From Macrosoma leucophasiata (taxonomy: Eukaryota; Arthropoda; Insecta; Lepidoptera; Hedylidae): 64,000 nt of DNA. The notes below the pieces were generated by a model. It worked only from the letters and a program-made list of their open reading frames with translations, ran no database searches and was not told the DNA's origin. How positions within the stretch are numbered: position 1 is the stretch's first letter; each line of letters starts with the position of its first letter. Made by a program: the position numbers and the translations under genes. This document shows, piece by piece, positions 11,394 to 21,430 of the stretch. The stretch lies in the NCBI GenBank assembly GCA_036365455.1, contig JAWQUS010000032.1, positions 14,330,001 to 14,394,000 of the forward strand. Direction: 5' to 3'.

Positions 11394-11500
11394 GCACAGT
11401 GCAATAAATTGCTAAATCCAACGTGGGTTGTGCGCGTGTTAGTTTACGAGTTACGAGGCACTGGACCACGAAATTGACTTTCGAATTACAGTGATTGGTT
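11394..11500 (+). other. Possible non-coding internal exon
   Basis: Preceded by a good acceptor (ATCTCATTTTCAG, ending 11393), with candidate donors GATTG|GTTAAT at about 11497 and TAATG|GTATAG at about 11504. It is GC-richer than its flanks (GTGGGTTGTGCGCGTG). It has no extended frame, and could be a second 5' UTR exon paired with 9825-10010. Weak evidence. Confidence 0.22.
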
Positions 11501-11544
11501 AATGGTATAGGATATTCGCATTCCCTTAGGATTCTTGATAAGCC

Positions 11545-11760
11545 AATACAATTAGGTCTAGCGGCGTGTGACGAAGTTTTGACCGAGGCTCACGGGTTCG
11601 GTCCCGCACTGGGACCAATATTTGTATGGCCTACAGATATTTGTTTCGGGTCTGGGTATTTGTGTATGTGTTGTGTGTGTATAACGGCACCCATCACACA
11701 GGTTTATTCCTAGTGTGGGGCTGTGAGTGTAAGCGTATTTTATTTATTTTTATTTTACTA
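11545..11760 (+). repeat. tRNA-derived SINE fragment, GGTTCGGTCCCGC type
   Basis: A B-box-like GGGTTCGGTCCCGCACTGGG is followed by ATATTTGTATGGCCTACAG and TTTCGGGTCTGGGTATTTG, a body typical of lepidopteran tRNA-derived SINEs. The plus-strand frame at 11495-11713 falls wholly inside it and is not a gene. Confidence 0.6.
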
Positions 11761-12020
11761 GCTGTGCCCGCGACTTCGTGTGCGTGAGAATTTATGATTG
11801 TTCAGTGTCTACCCGGACGAAGTCGTGGTTGCAGCTAGTATAAAAGTAGCCTAAGTTACTCCTTAGTTACGTCAGCTATCTGCTAGTGAAAGTCCCGTCA
11901 AAATCGGTCAAGCTGTTCCCGAGATTAGCTGGTACAAACAGACAGACAGACAGCCAAAAATTGTAAAAAATATGGTTTTGGTATATGTACCGTGTACATA
12001 TATATTAGTGAAAACCGCAA
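11758..12020 (+). repeat. CTAGCTGTGCCCGCGAC fold-back repeat (family N)
   Basis: Begins ACTAGCTGTGCCCGCGACTT, reaches an inverted GACGAAGTCGTGGTTGCAGC at 11819-11838, and continues with GTGAAAGTCCCGTCAAAATC and an ACAGACAGACAG run. The reverse complement of the whole block recurs at 55862-56103, and parts lie at 58485-58800. Helitron-like or non-LTR derived; class unclear. Confidence 0.55.
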
Positions 12021-12374
12021 ATCGAATAAGCCGTTTCTGATATTAGCGTGCACAAACACACAGACAAACAGACATTTTTCCGGGATAAAAAGTACCCAGT
12101 GTTGTGCGCCAAAGGTTAAAGTATAATCATACTAAGTTTCATTGTAATCGGACCGGTAGTTTTTATGTGATGCTTGAACAAATAGACAGAAAATTGCCTA
12201 ATCACATATTTGGGTTCGGTATCGATCTAGTAACATCTCCTGGAATTTATTTATAATGTACAGAATTTACACTTCTACAGATTTATTATAAGTATAGATT
12301 ACAAACACACTCCAATTTTATTTAGTTGTAGGTATATACATTTTCTAAAATAGAAATTTTCTAAAATAGAAATA

Positions 12375-13022
12375 GTCTGGAAAAGACTCGGCATCAATAT
12401 TAACGGCGAGTACATCTCCCACCTCCGATTTGCAGATGATATCGTAGTCATGGCTGAGACCCTGGAAGACCTTAGCACAATGCTCAATGACCTCAGTAGG
12501 GCCTCCCAACGAGTGGGCCTTAAAATGAACATGGACAAGACGAAGATCATGTCAAATGTCCATGTTACACCCACTCCTGTTATGGTCGAGGGTACTACAC
12601 TCGAAGTTGTTGACGATTATGTATACCTGGGACAAACGGTCCAGTTAGGTCGGTCCAACTTCGAGAAAGAGGTCAATCGCCGAATCCAACTCGCTTGGGC
12701 AGCGTTCGGGAAGCTGCGGTTCATCTTCTCGTCCGACTTACCGCAGTGTCTCAAGAAAAAGGTCTTTGATCAGTGTGTGTTGCCAGTGATGACTTATGGG
12801 ACAGAAACGTGGTCGCTCACTATGGGCCTCATAAGAAGGCTCAAGGTCACTCAGAGAGCAATGGAGAGAGCTATGCTTGGAGTTTCTCTGCGAGACCGAA
12901 TCAGAAATGAGGAGATCCGCATGAGAACCAAAGTTACCGACATAGCTCACCGAATAGCGAGACTCAAGTGGCAGTGGGCAGGGCACATAGCTCGACGAAC
13001 TGACGGCCGTTGGGGCAGAGCA
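12375..13022 (+). pseudogene. RTE-type reverse transcriptase fragment
   Basis: The frame is open from VWKRLGININGEYISHLRF through FADDIVVMAE (catalytic YADD/FADD box of the palm) to an arginine-rich C-terminal part (LKWQWAGHIARRTDGRWGRA). This is the second half of the RT of an RTE-like non-LTR retroposon, including the thumb and the region usually annotated in moths as endonuclease-reverse transcriptase. The N-terminal endonuclease and RT motifs 0-4 are absent, and the sequence leaves the family after GRA, so the copy is truncated at both ends and cannot be active. Related minus-strand copies are at 45710-46445 and 61366-61795. Molecular role if intact: target-primed reverse transcription in the nucleus. 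No host function is implied. Confidence 0.85.
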
Positions 13023-13058
13023 GTTCATTACATACATTTTACAGAATTTTAACAGTAG

Positions 13059-13236
13059 TATTTATAATTGTTATATATTATTTCGCATTAACACATGCTT
13101 GTGAAATATATTTTATTTTAAAGAAAAATGGAAAGAAAAATTTGACTTCAGGCGAGACTCGAACTCGCGGCCTACTGGGAATCTAGTCCAGCCGCTCTTC
13201 CAATTGAGCTACTGAAGTCCTAAAGGGCTACTGAAG
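13059..13236 (-). mobile_element. Family C element with tRNA-like core
   Basis: Left end ATTATTTCGCATTAACACAT...AAAGAAAAATGGAAAGAAAAA, then a tRNA-like cloverleaf on the minus strand (13144-13219: D-arm GTAGCTCAATTGGAAGAGC, T-arm GCGAGTTCGAGTCTCGC, acceptor ACTTCA/TGAAGT). A 16-bp direct repeat of the tRNA 5' part (GGCTACTGAAGTCCTAAA) follows at the right. The same flank and core occur at 52124-52410. Confidence 0.65.
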
Positions 13237-13307
13237 TCCTAAATTAGTAGTAGTATTTATACTTAGTATTCTATCATAATCATTTCAGCTAAAAGTCGTC
13301 TACTACA

Positions 13308-13600
13308 AGGTGGCAAACAAGCATGCAGGTCACCAAAGAGTATACAAATACTACGTAAGACAGGTCACATTGATGTTAAGTAATGACTGTAGCCTACAGG
13401 CACTTACAAAAAGTCCAAAGCTCAAAATGCAGATGCTTTGCCACCCCTGAGACTTTAGCTGTTATATTGAAAGTTATAACGGGGCCATACATTACCATCT
13501 TACCGGAATACGACAGATATAAACACTACCACTTGGCTGCAGATTAGGTAATGCGGTGCCTACGCCCTCTAGTTCCTACACTGGGACTCTACCACCAGCA
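13308..13600 (-). repeat. Family A repeat, diverged full-length copy
   Basis: Minus-strand copy from AAGGTGGCAAACAAGCATGC to GGACTCTACCACCAG. It carries a small insertion near 13335-13375 that separates two parts of the CAGTTCACATTGATG block. Confidence 0.8.
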
Positions 13601-14094
13601 AAATATAAATCCAGAAATATTCTGGATTGGTAGTGTGTATAGAAAGAAAATATATTTATATTTATTAGGACAAAAAGATATATAAAAGAAAATAAAACAG
13701 AAAAAAATTAAACAAAAAAAAATAGAATAAACACAAAAACAAAACCTAAATTTTAGAAAATTGTCCTAATTGGTCCCCAACTCAGCATTGTGCCGGATTA
13801 ATAAATCCGGCGCTGGTATTATGTTGGGGCCTTATACGGTGACACTACTGTGTGTATAGAAGTATGAAAGGATTACAAAGGTAGAAACCTTTGTCCTACG
13901 CTTTCTACCTACCTCATAATGTTGGCTTGAATACACACGGATAACTGGAACAGCTTGCAACACGGCGCCCACGCATGCTGCATGGACTCACTTCGGAAAA
14001 AAACAGTCTTGCCTTCATGTCGATTGTGAATTCATTAATAATGCATTGCGAAACGTGGACATGTTTAGTAGAACCACATTTTTCATGGAATGAT
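13601..14094. other. No gene seen
   Basis: A-rich run at 13660-13760 and ordinary sequence to 14094. The minus-strand frame 13914-14384 runs from here into a MITE and is not coding. Confidence 0.45.
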
Positions 14095-14555
14095 GGTGGC
14101 AAACATGCATGCAGTTTGATGGACGGTAAGTGACATAGAGCAACACCGGAGGGGAGTAGCCATATGCAGGCTTTCCCCTCTGTCAAAGTACAAGACCAAA
14201 TGATCTTACGCCTGTCGCCTAGATGTTTAAATGTGTGCGTGAAATTGTTTCTGTATTTTGTTAAAGTCAAGTGAGTTTCGTAGTAATAGACGATTTTTGT
14301 AGTGTGCGTGTGTGTCGCACGCATTTCCCCCCGCAAAAAATGACAGACTATTTTGCATCGGTAATACACGCTATGGCTACTCACCTCCAGTCCGCCACGA
14401 CCGGTGGACCGCGTTGCTCTATGGCAAATAACGACTCCAGCCTGAAATTATGTTAAAACGGGCGGTCGAAATGAAGATGCGTTACCACTCTTGAAACTTA
14501 AATTGTTTGCTTCTGTTATAGTTATATAGTTATAACGGAGCAATTCATAACCAAG
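14095..14555 (-). repeat. Family A copy split by a MITE
   Basis: Left part GGTGGCAAACATGCATGCAG to GTAAGTGA (14095-14133). After the inserted MITE it resumes at about 14432 with CGACTCCAGCC and GATGCGTTACCACTC and fades out near 14555. The split falls inside the usual TTAAGTGATGACTGCAGCC block, which proves that the MITE arrived later. Confidence 0.7.
14134..14423. mobile_element. Family D MITE, 8-bp target duplication, copy 1
   Basis: 290 bp between CATAGAGCAACACCGGAGGG and GACCGCGTTGCTCTATG. Flanks are GTAAGTGA and GCAAATAA (5 of 8 identical, differences all transitions), a decayed 8-bp duplication. The interior has GCATATGGCTACTCCCCTCC-type arms and a TGTGCGTGTGTGTCGCACGC block. An 8-bp duplication fits hAT or P superfamilies. 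It has no transposase; frames 14271-14456 (plus) and 13914-14384 (minus) are incidental. Confidence 0.8.
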
Positions 14556-14563
14556 ACTCTTCT

Positions 14564-14785
14564 ACTGGTGGTAGAGCTCCAGTGACGGAGCTCGCGGGCG
14601 TAGGCACCACCGCATTACCTAATATACTTGCCGCTGAATGGTAGTGTTTAGCACTATCGTGTTCCGGTCAGGTGGTAATGTACGGCCCTGTAATTTCCGG
14701 CACAGAGACATAACACCTAATGCCTCAGGAGTGGCAGTGCATCTGCATTTTGACCTCTGGTCATTGTGTAGGTGTCTATAGTAAG
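14564..14785 (+). repeat. Family A repeat, 5' three quarters
   Basis: Starts ACTGGTGGTAGAGCTCCAG and stops after GTAGGTGTCTATAG. A second scrap of the 5' region (GAGGGCGTAGGCATCACCGC...) lies at 14809-14872. Confidence 0.8.
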
Positions 14786-14899
14786 TCTACCACTTAAAGT
14801 GTCATTGAGGGCGTAGGCATCACCGCATCACCTAATCTATCTGCCTCAAAGTGGTAATTATGCACTATTGTCTTTTTTTTAAGTAATAAAAGTGGCAAA

Positions 14900-15026
14900 A
14901 TACTTGCGGCCAAATTTTGAATGGCAACCTAGTAGGATATATATTCTATAAATTATAAATATGCATAAAAATTAGATTTGCAGCATATCTGGATGAACGA
15001 AATGATTCTGCAGTGGGGTCTTAACC
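14900..15026 (+). mobile_element. Solo end of the GGTTAAGA-TIR element
   Basis: Reads TACTTGCGGCCAAATTTTGA...CATATCTGGATGAACGAAAT...GGGGTCTTAACC. It matches the right end of the 1.76-kb element at 57619-59382 (59260-59382). Only one end is present. Confidence 0.7.
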
Positions 15027-15316
15027 TTACCGATTCCGAAGAAAGACATTGTGAAGTATGCTTTATAAACATATTAACGACCGTGACTGTACACCTTTCG
15101 CTTCGTTATTTGTCCGTAGACCTTAACTTATGCCGATAATATCATTAATAATATGTGTAGGACTTGATTGAATACTTAGATATTGAGATTAGAAATTACA
15201 TTGATGTCTGATACGTACATTAAAACATCACGACCGTGTTTGTGAAAGGATAAACAGAGTTGTTTACACTTTACACCCACCTTTTATTGTCAATCTAAAT
15301 GCTTTTTTAGTAATTT

Positions 15317-15607
15317 TATTGGTGGTAGAGCTCCAGTGACGGAGCTCACGGGCGTAGGCACTACCGCATTACCTAATATACTTGCCGCTAAATGGTAGTG
15401 TTTAGCACTATCGTGTCGTGTTGTCAGGTGGTAATGTACGGCTCTGTAATTGCCGGCACAGAGGCATAACACTTTAGGCCTCAGGAGTGGTAACGCACCT
15501 GCATTTTGACCTTGGTCTTTGTGTAGGTGTCTATAGGCTGCAGTCATTACTCAATATCAATGTGAACTGCATGCTTGTTTACCACTTCCATTACATTTAA
15601 AAAAAAA
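15317..15607 (+). repeat. Family A repeat, near full length
   Basis: From TTGGTGGTAGAGCTCCAGTG to CCATTACATTTAAAAAAAA. The minus-strand frame 15290-15547 lies inside it. Confidence 0.85.
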
Positions 15608-15618
15608 TGCTATTAAGT

Positions 15619-15725
15619 TAGGTTAGTAACTTTAACAGATTTCTTTAAGTATGTAAGAGTAGGATGTGGAATTTTACAATAACTTTAACTTTAACAAATG
15701 TCTTGATGCAACCCAGGCTTAAACT
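15619..15725. mobile_element. Family H fold-back MITE, right part
   Basis: Contains AACTTTAACAGATTTCTTTA, GAGTAGGATGTGGAATTTTA and the end GATGCAACCCAGGCTTAA. Full copies are at 49209-49362 and 54885-55041. Confidence 0.65.
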
Positions 15726-15757
15726 CGAGAGCTTAACAGACGGTTATTACTATGTTA

Positions 15758-16230
15758 AAGGAGATGTTGCAAAAATGTATGGACCTCCGGCCATGTATTG
15801 TACACAATATCATTGAACAGGCAAAATCAATATAAAAACGTTTTTTACTGCATATTTTCACTTATTTAGCTTTGTTTGCAGTTACAAAACATTATTTGCA
15901 GTTAGAATTGCAACTCAAAACCAACATGGCGAATATGATGAGCGATGTCATTTTGACATTTTCATTTTCTAAATTGTATTTTGATTTATAGTAGCTGAAG
16001 ATAAAAGTAATGTTTTCTAAATACTATCGAAATCGATTGATCCCAAGTGTCGGCTGTATCGCCGCCATGTTTAACATAGTTGAAAATGATAAAATCGTTT
16101 GAATTAAATGTGGTTGTAACTCTAAAATATATTCTTGAATAAATTAATTGTATTTTTTTCGGCTTCTTCTTTAATTTACCCATTTTTTGAGGACGTGTAC
16201 GAACCAGAGCCGATCTCGCAACATCTCCTT
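15758..16230. mobile_element. Family F TIR element (PIF/Harbinger-like), copy 1
   Basis: 473 bp with ends AAGGAGATGTTGCA and inverse GCAACATCTCCTT, flanked by TTA on both sides (15755-15757, 16231-16233). A TTA/TAA duplication is the PIF/Harbinger hallmark. The interior (TTTGCAGTTACAAAACATTA, GTCGGCTGTATCGCCGCCAT) is shared with 27751-28382. No transposase is seen, so it is non-autonomous. Confidence 0.7.
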
Positions 16231-16523
16231 TTAAAGATAATAGCTATGATTGTTTTCTTCTTTTAATACAAAAACACAATTGCTAAGTAACAACGGTAGT
16301 TAAATACGGGCTACAAATAAGTAACTTATACATGTTGAGTTCTTCACTATCGAAACAGGAAAAGTGCATTAGAAGCGAAATGCAATTTCAACTTTTGAAG
16401 GCAAAAACACCAAGGCGAATGAAGATAATTTTTCAACTTAGGTATTTACCACAAGGTTTTTTTTAGACGTTTAAAATTAAACATGTAAGGTAAAAAGGTA
16501 CACGAAATAGTCCGGGTTCATAC

Positions 16524-16819
16524 CTTTTTTTATGTAATAAAAGTGGCAAACAAGCATGCAGTTCACATTGATGTTGAGTGATGACTGCAGCCTATAGACA
16601 CCCACACAAAGACCAAGCTCAAAATGCAGATGCGTTACCACTCCTGAGGCCTAAGGTGTTATGTCTCTGTGCCGGAAATTACAGAGCCATACATTACCAC
16701 CGAATACCACCGGACCGGAACACGATAGTGCTGAACACTATCATTTAGCGGCAAGTATATTAGGTAATGCGATGGTGCCTACGCCCGCGAGCTCCGTCAC
16801 TGGAGCCCTACCACCAGTA
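16524..16819 (-). repeat. Family A repeat, near full length
   Basis: Minus-strand copy from TTTTTTTATGTAATAAAAG to GGAGCCCTACCACCAGT. A 9-bp internal duplication (ACCACCGAATACCACCG) is specific to this copy. The plus-strand frame 16661-16888 is incidental. Confidence 0.85.
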
Positions 16820-16964
16820 AAACCTACCGATTTTACACAAAATATTATGAAAATTACTCAAGCTCGAGTTTGGTTACAAACATTGTGACAAACACTATGA
16901 CATCAGATGTGATGTAGGTATCAGAAAATGATTTCACGTAACCTTTATGTTTTTTAAATTATGT

Positions 16965-17270
16965 AACTTCACGCCTGTAATCCCCGAAGGGGTAGGCAGA
17001 GGCAAATGCATGCATTCAATCATACATGCAAACACCCACGACTCGCCGGTTACGTTTTGGCCCATGTAACAGGTGGCGAACCTGTTGCCATCTCCGGGCA
17101 CATTACCAAACTCCGGGGTACTGGGAAACTTCCAGAAAATGGAAAAATCCCAATAGAAGCAGAGATAAAGGATTATAAACCGTTATCTCTAATATCCCCC
17201 GACCCGGGAATCGAACCCAGGACCTCCAGCGTAATAGTAGTGGCCTGCTACCACTACGCTACTGAGGCAG
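16965..17270 (-). repeat. tRNA-derived SINE (family B), most complete copy
   Basis: On the minus strand: tRNA-like head CTGCCTCAGTAGCGTAGTGG (A-box side), GGTCCTGGGTTCGATTCCCG (B box), body, and 3' end GCCTACCCCTTCGGGGATTA then CAGGCGTGAAGTTAC. About 306 bp. The head is a pol III promoter type, not a functional tRNA, because the anticodon arm is irregular. The plus-strand frame 17006-17305 is its shadow. Confidence 0.85.
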
Positions 17271-17461
17271 TTATTTTTATTTTTAAATTAATTTATGATA
17301 CATGAAAATATGCAAGTCATGTTATAACATGGCATTACTAGAAACCACTGAGTATTGTCTCGAAGGTTTGATAATAATAAAACGCCAATTTAGGTATTTA
17401 ATACAACATAGTTCGCCAGTTCAGTTTAGTTCCATGTTGGTGAAAGATGAAGATTTTATTC

Positions 17462-17563
17462 ACACCAGCCGGCACATTACCAAACTCCGAGGATGCTACT
17501 GAAATTTACCGAAAAAATCACAAATCCCAATAGGATCTACTTACCTACTCGGAGATCAAACCC
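17462..17563 (-). repeat. tRNA-derived SINE (family B) fragment
   Basis: Contains CCGGCACATTACCAAACTCC and a decayed B-box GAGATCAAACCCGGG. It ends against a perfect hairpin. Confidence 0.6.
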
Positions 17564-17602
17564 GGGCAGTACGGCTACGCTGAGGGCGTAGCCGTACTGC
17601 CC
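17564..17602. repeat. Perfect 17-bp hairpin
   Basis: Arms GGGCAGTACGGCTACGC (17564-17580) and GCGTAGCCGTACTGCCC (17586-17602) with a 5-base loop. It sits exactly at the end of a decayed SINE head and before a tandem repeat. Confidence 0.9.
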
Positions 17603-17615
17603 GTACTTAGTATTC

Positions 17616-17720
17616 TGCTATTACCTACTAGAATGCAGTTTTAGTTCTGTTTTAATGCTATTACCTACTAGAATGCAGTTTTAGTTCTGTTTTAATGCTA
17701 TTAACTACTAGAATGCACTT
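17616..17720. repeat. 40-bp tandem repeat, about 2.6 units
   Basis: Two identical 40-bp units (17616-17655, 17656-17695), each starting TGCTATTACCTACTAGAATG, and a partial third with two substitutions. Confidence 0.9.
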
Positions 17721-17821
17721 TAGATCATTAGGCAAGATCTGCGGTGTATCGCTCACCGATCGCGCGCGTAATGAAGATATAAGAAAGAGGCTTTGTGAAT
17801 GAAAGTATCGGTGTAAAAATA

Positions 17822-18005
17822 AACTCAAACTCAAACTCAAAAATTCTTTTAATCACTTGGAAATAATAGTATTTGCTTGTGATAGGTCAAATTACAAATA
17901 TAAAATTAAAGCGAATAACAACTGATACGTTGATTAATATGTCAAAGTAAATAAATTAATAATAGTCCAAAAATACTTAATAATAAAAATAGGTATCAAC
18001 AGAAT
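17822..18005 (-). repeat. LINE 3' UTR fragment with (TTTGAG)n tail
   Basis: AAACTCAAACTCAAACTCAA at the left edge is a TTTGAG-repeat tail read on the minus strand. The body matches 2229-2411 closely. The following 18006-18240 (GGGACATTCCTTGTCATTCA..) may be more of the same 3' UTR. Confidence 0.6.
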
Positions 18006-18292
18006 GTTCCATACTCTCTTTTACAAACGGCAAGATAAGACTAAACAAAAAAATATGGGACATTCCTTGTCATTCACTGGCAGAGTTCCAAAGCCCACAT
18101 TACTGAGAAAAAACCTGCCAAAACAAAACTCAGTAGGGTCTTTTCAAAATATGTTCCTTAAAACTATTTTCACAATATGAAACTTATAACTATGTTTTAC
18201 AATGTCAAGTACAATGCACATTCATTTCACAAAATTATTGTTTAGTCTTGTGGAGCTAGACCAGCATTTGTCCAGGCATCTGTCTTCAATAA

Positions 18293-18860
18293 AAAAAGGC
18301 ATGCGCCGATGGTTTCGGCATGTAGAAAGAATATAGAATGAGCGACTAAACAGTTTAAACAATGCGAATGTCAAACACGAAGACCAAAACTGACCTACCT
18401 TGACCAAATTGGTCGAGTAGGTACTGTCTAAGTGTGGGATCAAGAGTCTTAGGAATCGGCGTGCATCATAGAGCAACACCGGAGGGTAGAGAGTAGCCAT
18501 ATGCAGGCTTTCCCCTCTGTCAAAGTACAAGCCCAAATGGGCCTATACCTGTCGCCTAGATGTTTAAATGTGTGCGTGAAATTGTTTCTGTATTTTGTTA
18601 AAGTCAAGATGTGAGTTTCGTAGCAATAGACGATTTTTGTAGTGTGCGTGTGTGTCGCACGCATTTCCCCCCGCAAAAAATGACAGACTGTTTGTCAGAA
18701 ATGACTCCAGTCCGCCGCGGCCGGTGGACCGTGTTGCTCTATGGCGTGCATAGATGAAAATAATGATAAATGTAGAAGGAGCTCGGGAGATGTGCCAGGA
18801 CTGGGATAACTGGCGCTCCACACTCTCTCCAAGTGACTTGGCGTAAAAAATGTGAAAATA
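18293..18860 (+). pseudogene. Non-LTR retroposon 3' end, split by a MITE
   Basis: Degenerate final part of the family seen at 32329-32586. 18293-18466 carries GATGGTTTCGGCATGTAGAA and the region corresponding to PRLTYxDQIGRV. It continues at 18752 with AAATGTAGAAGGAGCTCGGG, GTGCCAGGACTGGGATAACT and CTTGGCGTAAAA. The break at 18467-18743 is a MITE insertion with a perfect 8-bp duplication. No intact frame remains. Confidence 0.7.
18467..18743. mobile_element. Family D MITE, perfect 8-bp duplication, copy 2
   Basis: 277 bp from CATAGAGCAACACCGGAGGG to GACCGTGTTGCTCTATG, flanked on both sides by GCGTGCAT (18459-18466, 18744-18751), inserted in a LINE 3' end. Same orientation as the copy at 14134-14423. 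Confidence 0.88.
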
Positions 18861-18943
18861 CATAGATAAATACGCTGACGCAGACCCCTTTCAGTTTGTC
18901 ATAGACCCCCAGGGGTCGATATAGACCACTTTGGGAATCACTG

Positions 18944-19005
18944 GATTAGGTAATGCGGTGCTGCCTACGCCCGCGAGCTTCGTCATCAGAGGTCTATCAC
19001 CAGTA
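18944..19005 (-). repeat. Family A 5' fragment
   Basis: ATTAGGTAATGCGGTG...GTCTATCACCAGTAAAA, the minus-strand 5' end only. Confidence 0.7.
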
Positions 19006-19360
19006 AAAGTACAGTACCATATAGTTTCAGTTTATGACTGATGACAAAAAGAGCAAGATTATTAAAAAAAATAAGCTTTACAGTTACCATAACGTACTCC
19101 TACGAATGACTTGTTACTTACTTCATTACTTTCCTTTAATATCGTCCAGGCATTGATTTTATCAATTTTATAATCGTATACGCATGTGGGTGCCTTGTGC
19201 AATACTTTATATGATTGGTACTCAATCTGCGGCCCGCCGAAAAATAATTAACCGGATCGGTAAATTGACCACTTGAGGATTGAGCGGGCGTTATCGACCG
19301 CATATAGAAAATCAATTGTCATATTCTTCTCGTGAGCTTACGGGCATAAGATATGAAATG

Positions 19361-19526
19361 CCCTGTAATTTCCGGCACAGAGGCATAACACCTTAGGCAT
19401 CAGGAGTGGCAACGCATCTGCAGTTTGACCTTGGTCAGTGTGGGTGTCTATAGGCTGCAGTCATCACTTAACATCAATGTGAACTGCATGCTTGTTTGCA
19501 AGTTTTATTACACGAAAAAAAAAAAC
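19361..19526 (+). repeat. Family A 3' half
   Basis: Begins CCCTGTAATTTCCGGCACAG and ends with an A-rich tail after CTTGTTTGCAAGTTTTATTA. Confidence 0.8.
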
Positions 19527-20159
19527 ATCTCGAGCTCGTTCAGCGAGCTCTACCACGAATTTCCTAGTTTGTATGTTTAAATGTTCTTCTCGTGGCGGCT
19601 CGAAGTCATAACCCTACGTGCTTCGCACACAGGTGCACGTGTAAATACACGTCACTGATTGATGTCTGTGTAATAGAGTCCAAATTAAGTGTTTATATGG
19701 AATTTTGACGGAGTATCTGCGGTGTGGCTCTACTACCAGTACAAACATTGTTAATTAAATATATATATATTTTTTAATTTTTATCGTTTTAACGTACTGT
19801 TCCTCTTGTAGTGTAATCCGTTTGAAAAAAACTTAAAAAAACATGCGGGCCGCGAATTAAAACTGCCGATAACTAACTTTGATTGCTTAATCCAGTCATG
19901 CAGTTTATTGTATCGGGTTTCTCGCCAATTTTGTGTGTATGTGGGTATTGTGCATTTATCGAATGTAGCTAGTAAGCCATAAAGACTTGCATAATGGTCA
20001 TTCGATTGTCTGTATTTATATTATACCTCAGAAGAATAATTAAGTTTATACTAAGAGCACAGCCTATTTTAACGTTTTTACGCTTTTAAGAATTTCCTAA
20101 CTGTTGTTTGGATGTGTTAAGAGTCTAAAGAGGAAGTCATTTTGAGGCATCAGATTTAC
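19527..20159. other. No gene seen
   Basis: Contains a small inverted pair CTCGAGCTCGTTCAGCGAGC near 19530, a TA run at 19760-19775, and otherwise featureless AT-rich sequence. Confidence 0.45.
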
Positions 20160-20373
20160 GGTGAATTCAATGTAGATGCGTTGCCATTTCTGTGGCCTAA
20201 GTTGTTAGGTATACCTCTGTGCCAGAAATTACACGGCCAAACATTACCATCCGACCACAACAAAATAGTCTTGTAAGTACACAGTGTACCTACATTACTA
20301 TTTAGCGGCAAGTAGGTACCTATATTGGGTAATGCGGCAATGCCCACCCGCAGGATCCGTCACTGGATCACCA
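20160..20373 (-). repeat. Family A, diverged copy
   Basis: Minus-strand copy lacking the 3' end, with several small insertions (for example TACACAGTGTACCTAC at about 20278-20293). Recognisable blocks are GTAGATGCGTTGCC, CTGTGCCAGAAATTAC and CGTCACTGGATCACCA. Confidence 0.7.
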
Positions 20374-20559
20374 TTTTTTTTCAGATGTTTCCCAGTGTAG
20401 CGTAGTGTAGCGTAGTGTAGCCCTCGAAGTTTACCTATTTGAAAGCGGATTCGCCCAGTGAACACTCGTTCCCAAGCCTTACGATATGTGATAAGACTGA
20501 AAATTAAGCTGACTGGAAAAACCAAATATTATTTCTGGGCTACTGACTTTATATCAAAC

Positions 20560-21430
20560 TAGCGGCCCGCCCCGGCTGCGCACGGTTCAATTTTACCTAA
20601 ATTATTACTACAATAATAAAATAATAGTCTATAGCACTCCTGAAGTATTCTGATTGTGAAAGAATTTTCATGATCGGTTCAGTATTTCCGAAGATTAGCC
20701 TCTACAAACAAACAATCAAAGTTATAAACTTTACCTCTTTATAATATACTAGCTGTCCCGGCAAACATCGTATCGCCCTAGAAAATAAAAAAAAAATGTC
20801 CAAAAATGTCCCAATATGCTCACAAAATTTAATGAGAATCTGTCCAGCCGTTTCGGAGGAGTATGGCAACGAAAACTGTGACACGAGAATTTTATAGCGG
20901 CCCGCCCCGGCTTCGCGCGGTGCAATGTTGCCTACCCTCTCCTATTCGTCTTAGCGTGATAATTATACATAGACTAGCTGTTGCCCGCAGCTTCGCCCGC
21001 GGGGATCTCGTTTTATAAATATTTTTTCCTGAATTTTCTTTGCTATAAACCTCACGGAGCCCGAGACCTTTCCAACGAATGCAAAACCGTGGCAATCGGT
21101 TCGTGCGTTCTGGAGTTATAGCGTCAGGAAGGAAAACCCGACTTATTTTTATATAGTAGAGATATAGCCTAAAGTCTCCCTCGATATCTTTTATAGTTTA
21201 AGCAGCGTACGCAAAATAAGTAACTTTTCTGGTTGATTTTTTACACCTTGTGTCTGAAAAACCCAAATATCTTACGGAACCCTATTTTTTCCAAAATAAA
21301 ATATAGCCTATGTTACTCGTGGATAATGTTGCTTTCAAATAGTGAAAGAAGTTTTAAAATCGGTCTAGTACTTATTGAGCCTATTCAAAACAAACAAACA
21401 AATATTACCGTTTTATAATATTAGTTTAGA
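20560..21430 (-). mobile_element. Cluster of four Helitron-like elements
   Basis: Head-to-tail and nested minus-strand elements: 20560-20748 (complement starts ...CTAG at GCGGCCCGCCCCGGCTGCGC), 20749-20894 (CTAGCTGTCCCGGCAAACAT, truncated at its 5' side), and 20893-21430 (GCGGCCCGCCCCGGCTTCGC..), the last interrupted at about 20973-21170 by another (CTAGCTGTTGCCCGCAGCTT..ATATAGTAGAGAT). Each 3' end is CTAG preceded on the plus strand by A. None carries a Rep/helicase gene. Confidence 0.65.

Noticed and set aside
13144..13219. A tRNA gene
   Set aside because: D and T arms are good, but the anticodon stem is mismatched, the same sequence recurs inside a dispersed element at 52292, and no pol III terminator is well placed. 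Treated as a tRNA-like core.
13914..14384. 156-codon minus-strand frame
   Set aside because: Most of it is the family D MITE read through; the same peptide pieces recur at every family D copy (18449, 31603, 53822).
17200..17270. A tRNA gene on the minus strand
   Set aside because: Head of the family B SINE; A and B boxes are present but the cloverleaf is incomplete and the body of the SINE follows.
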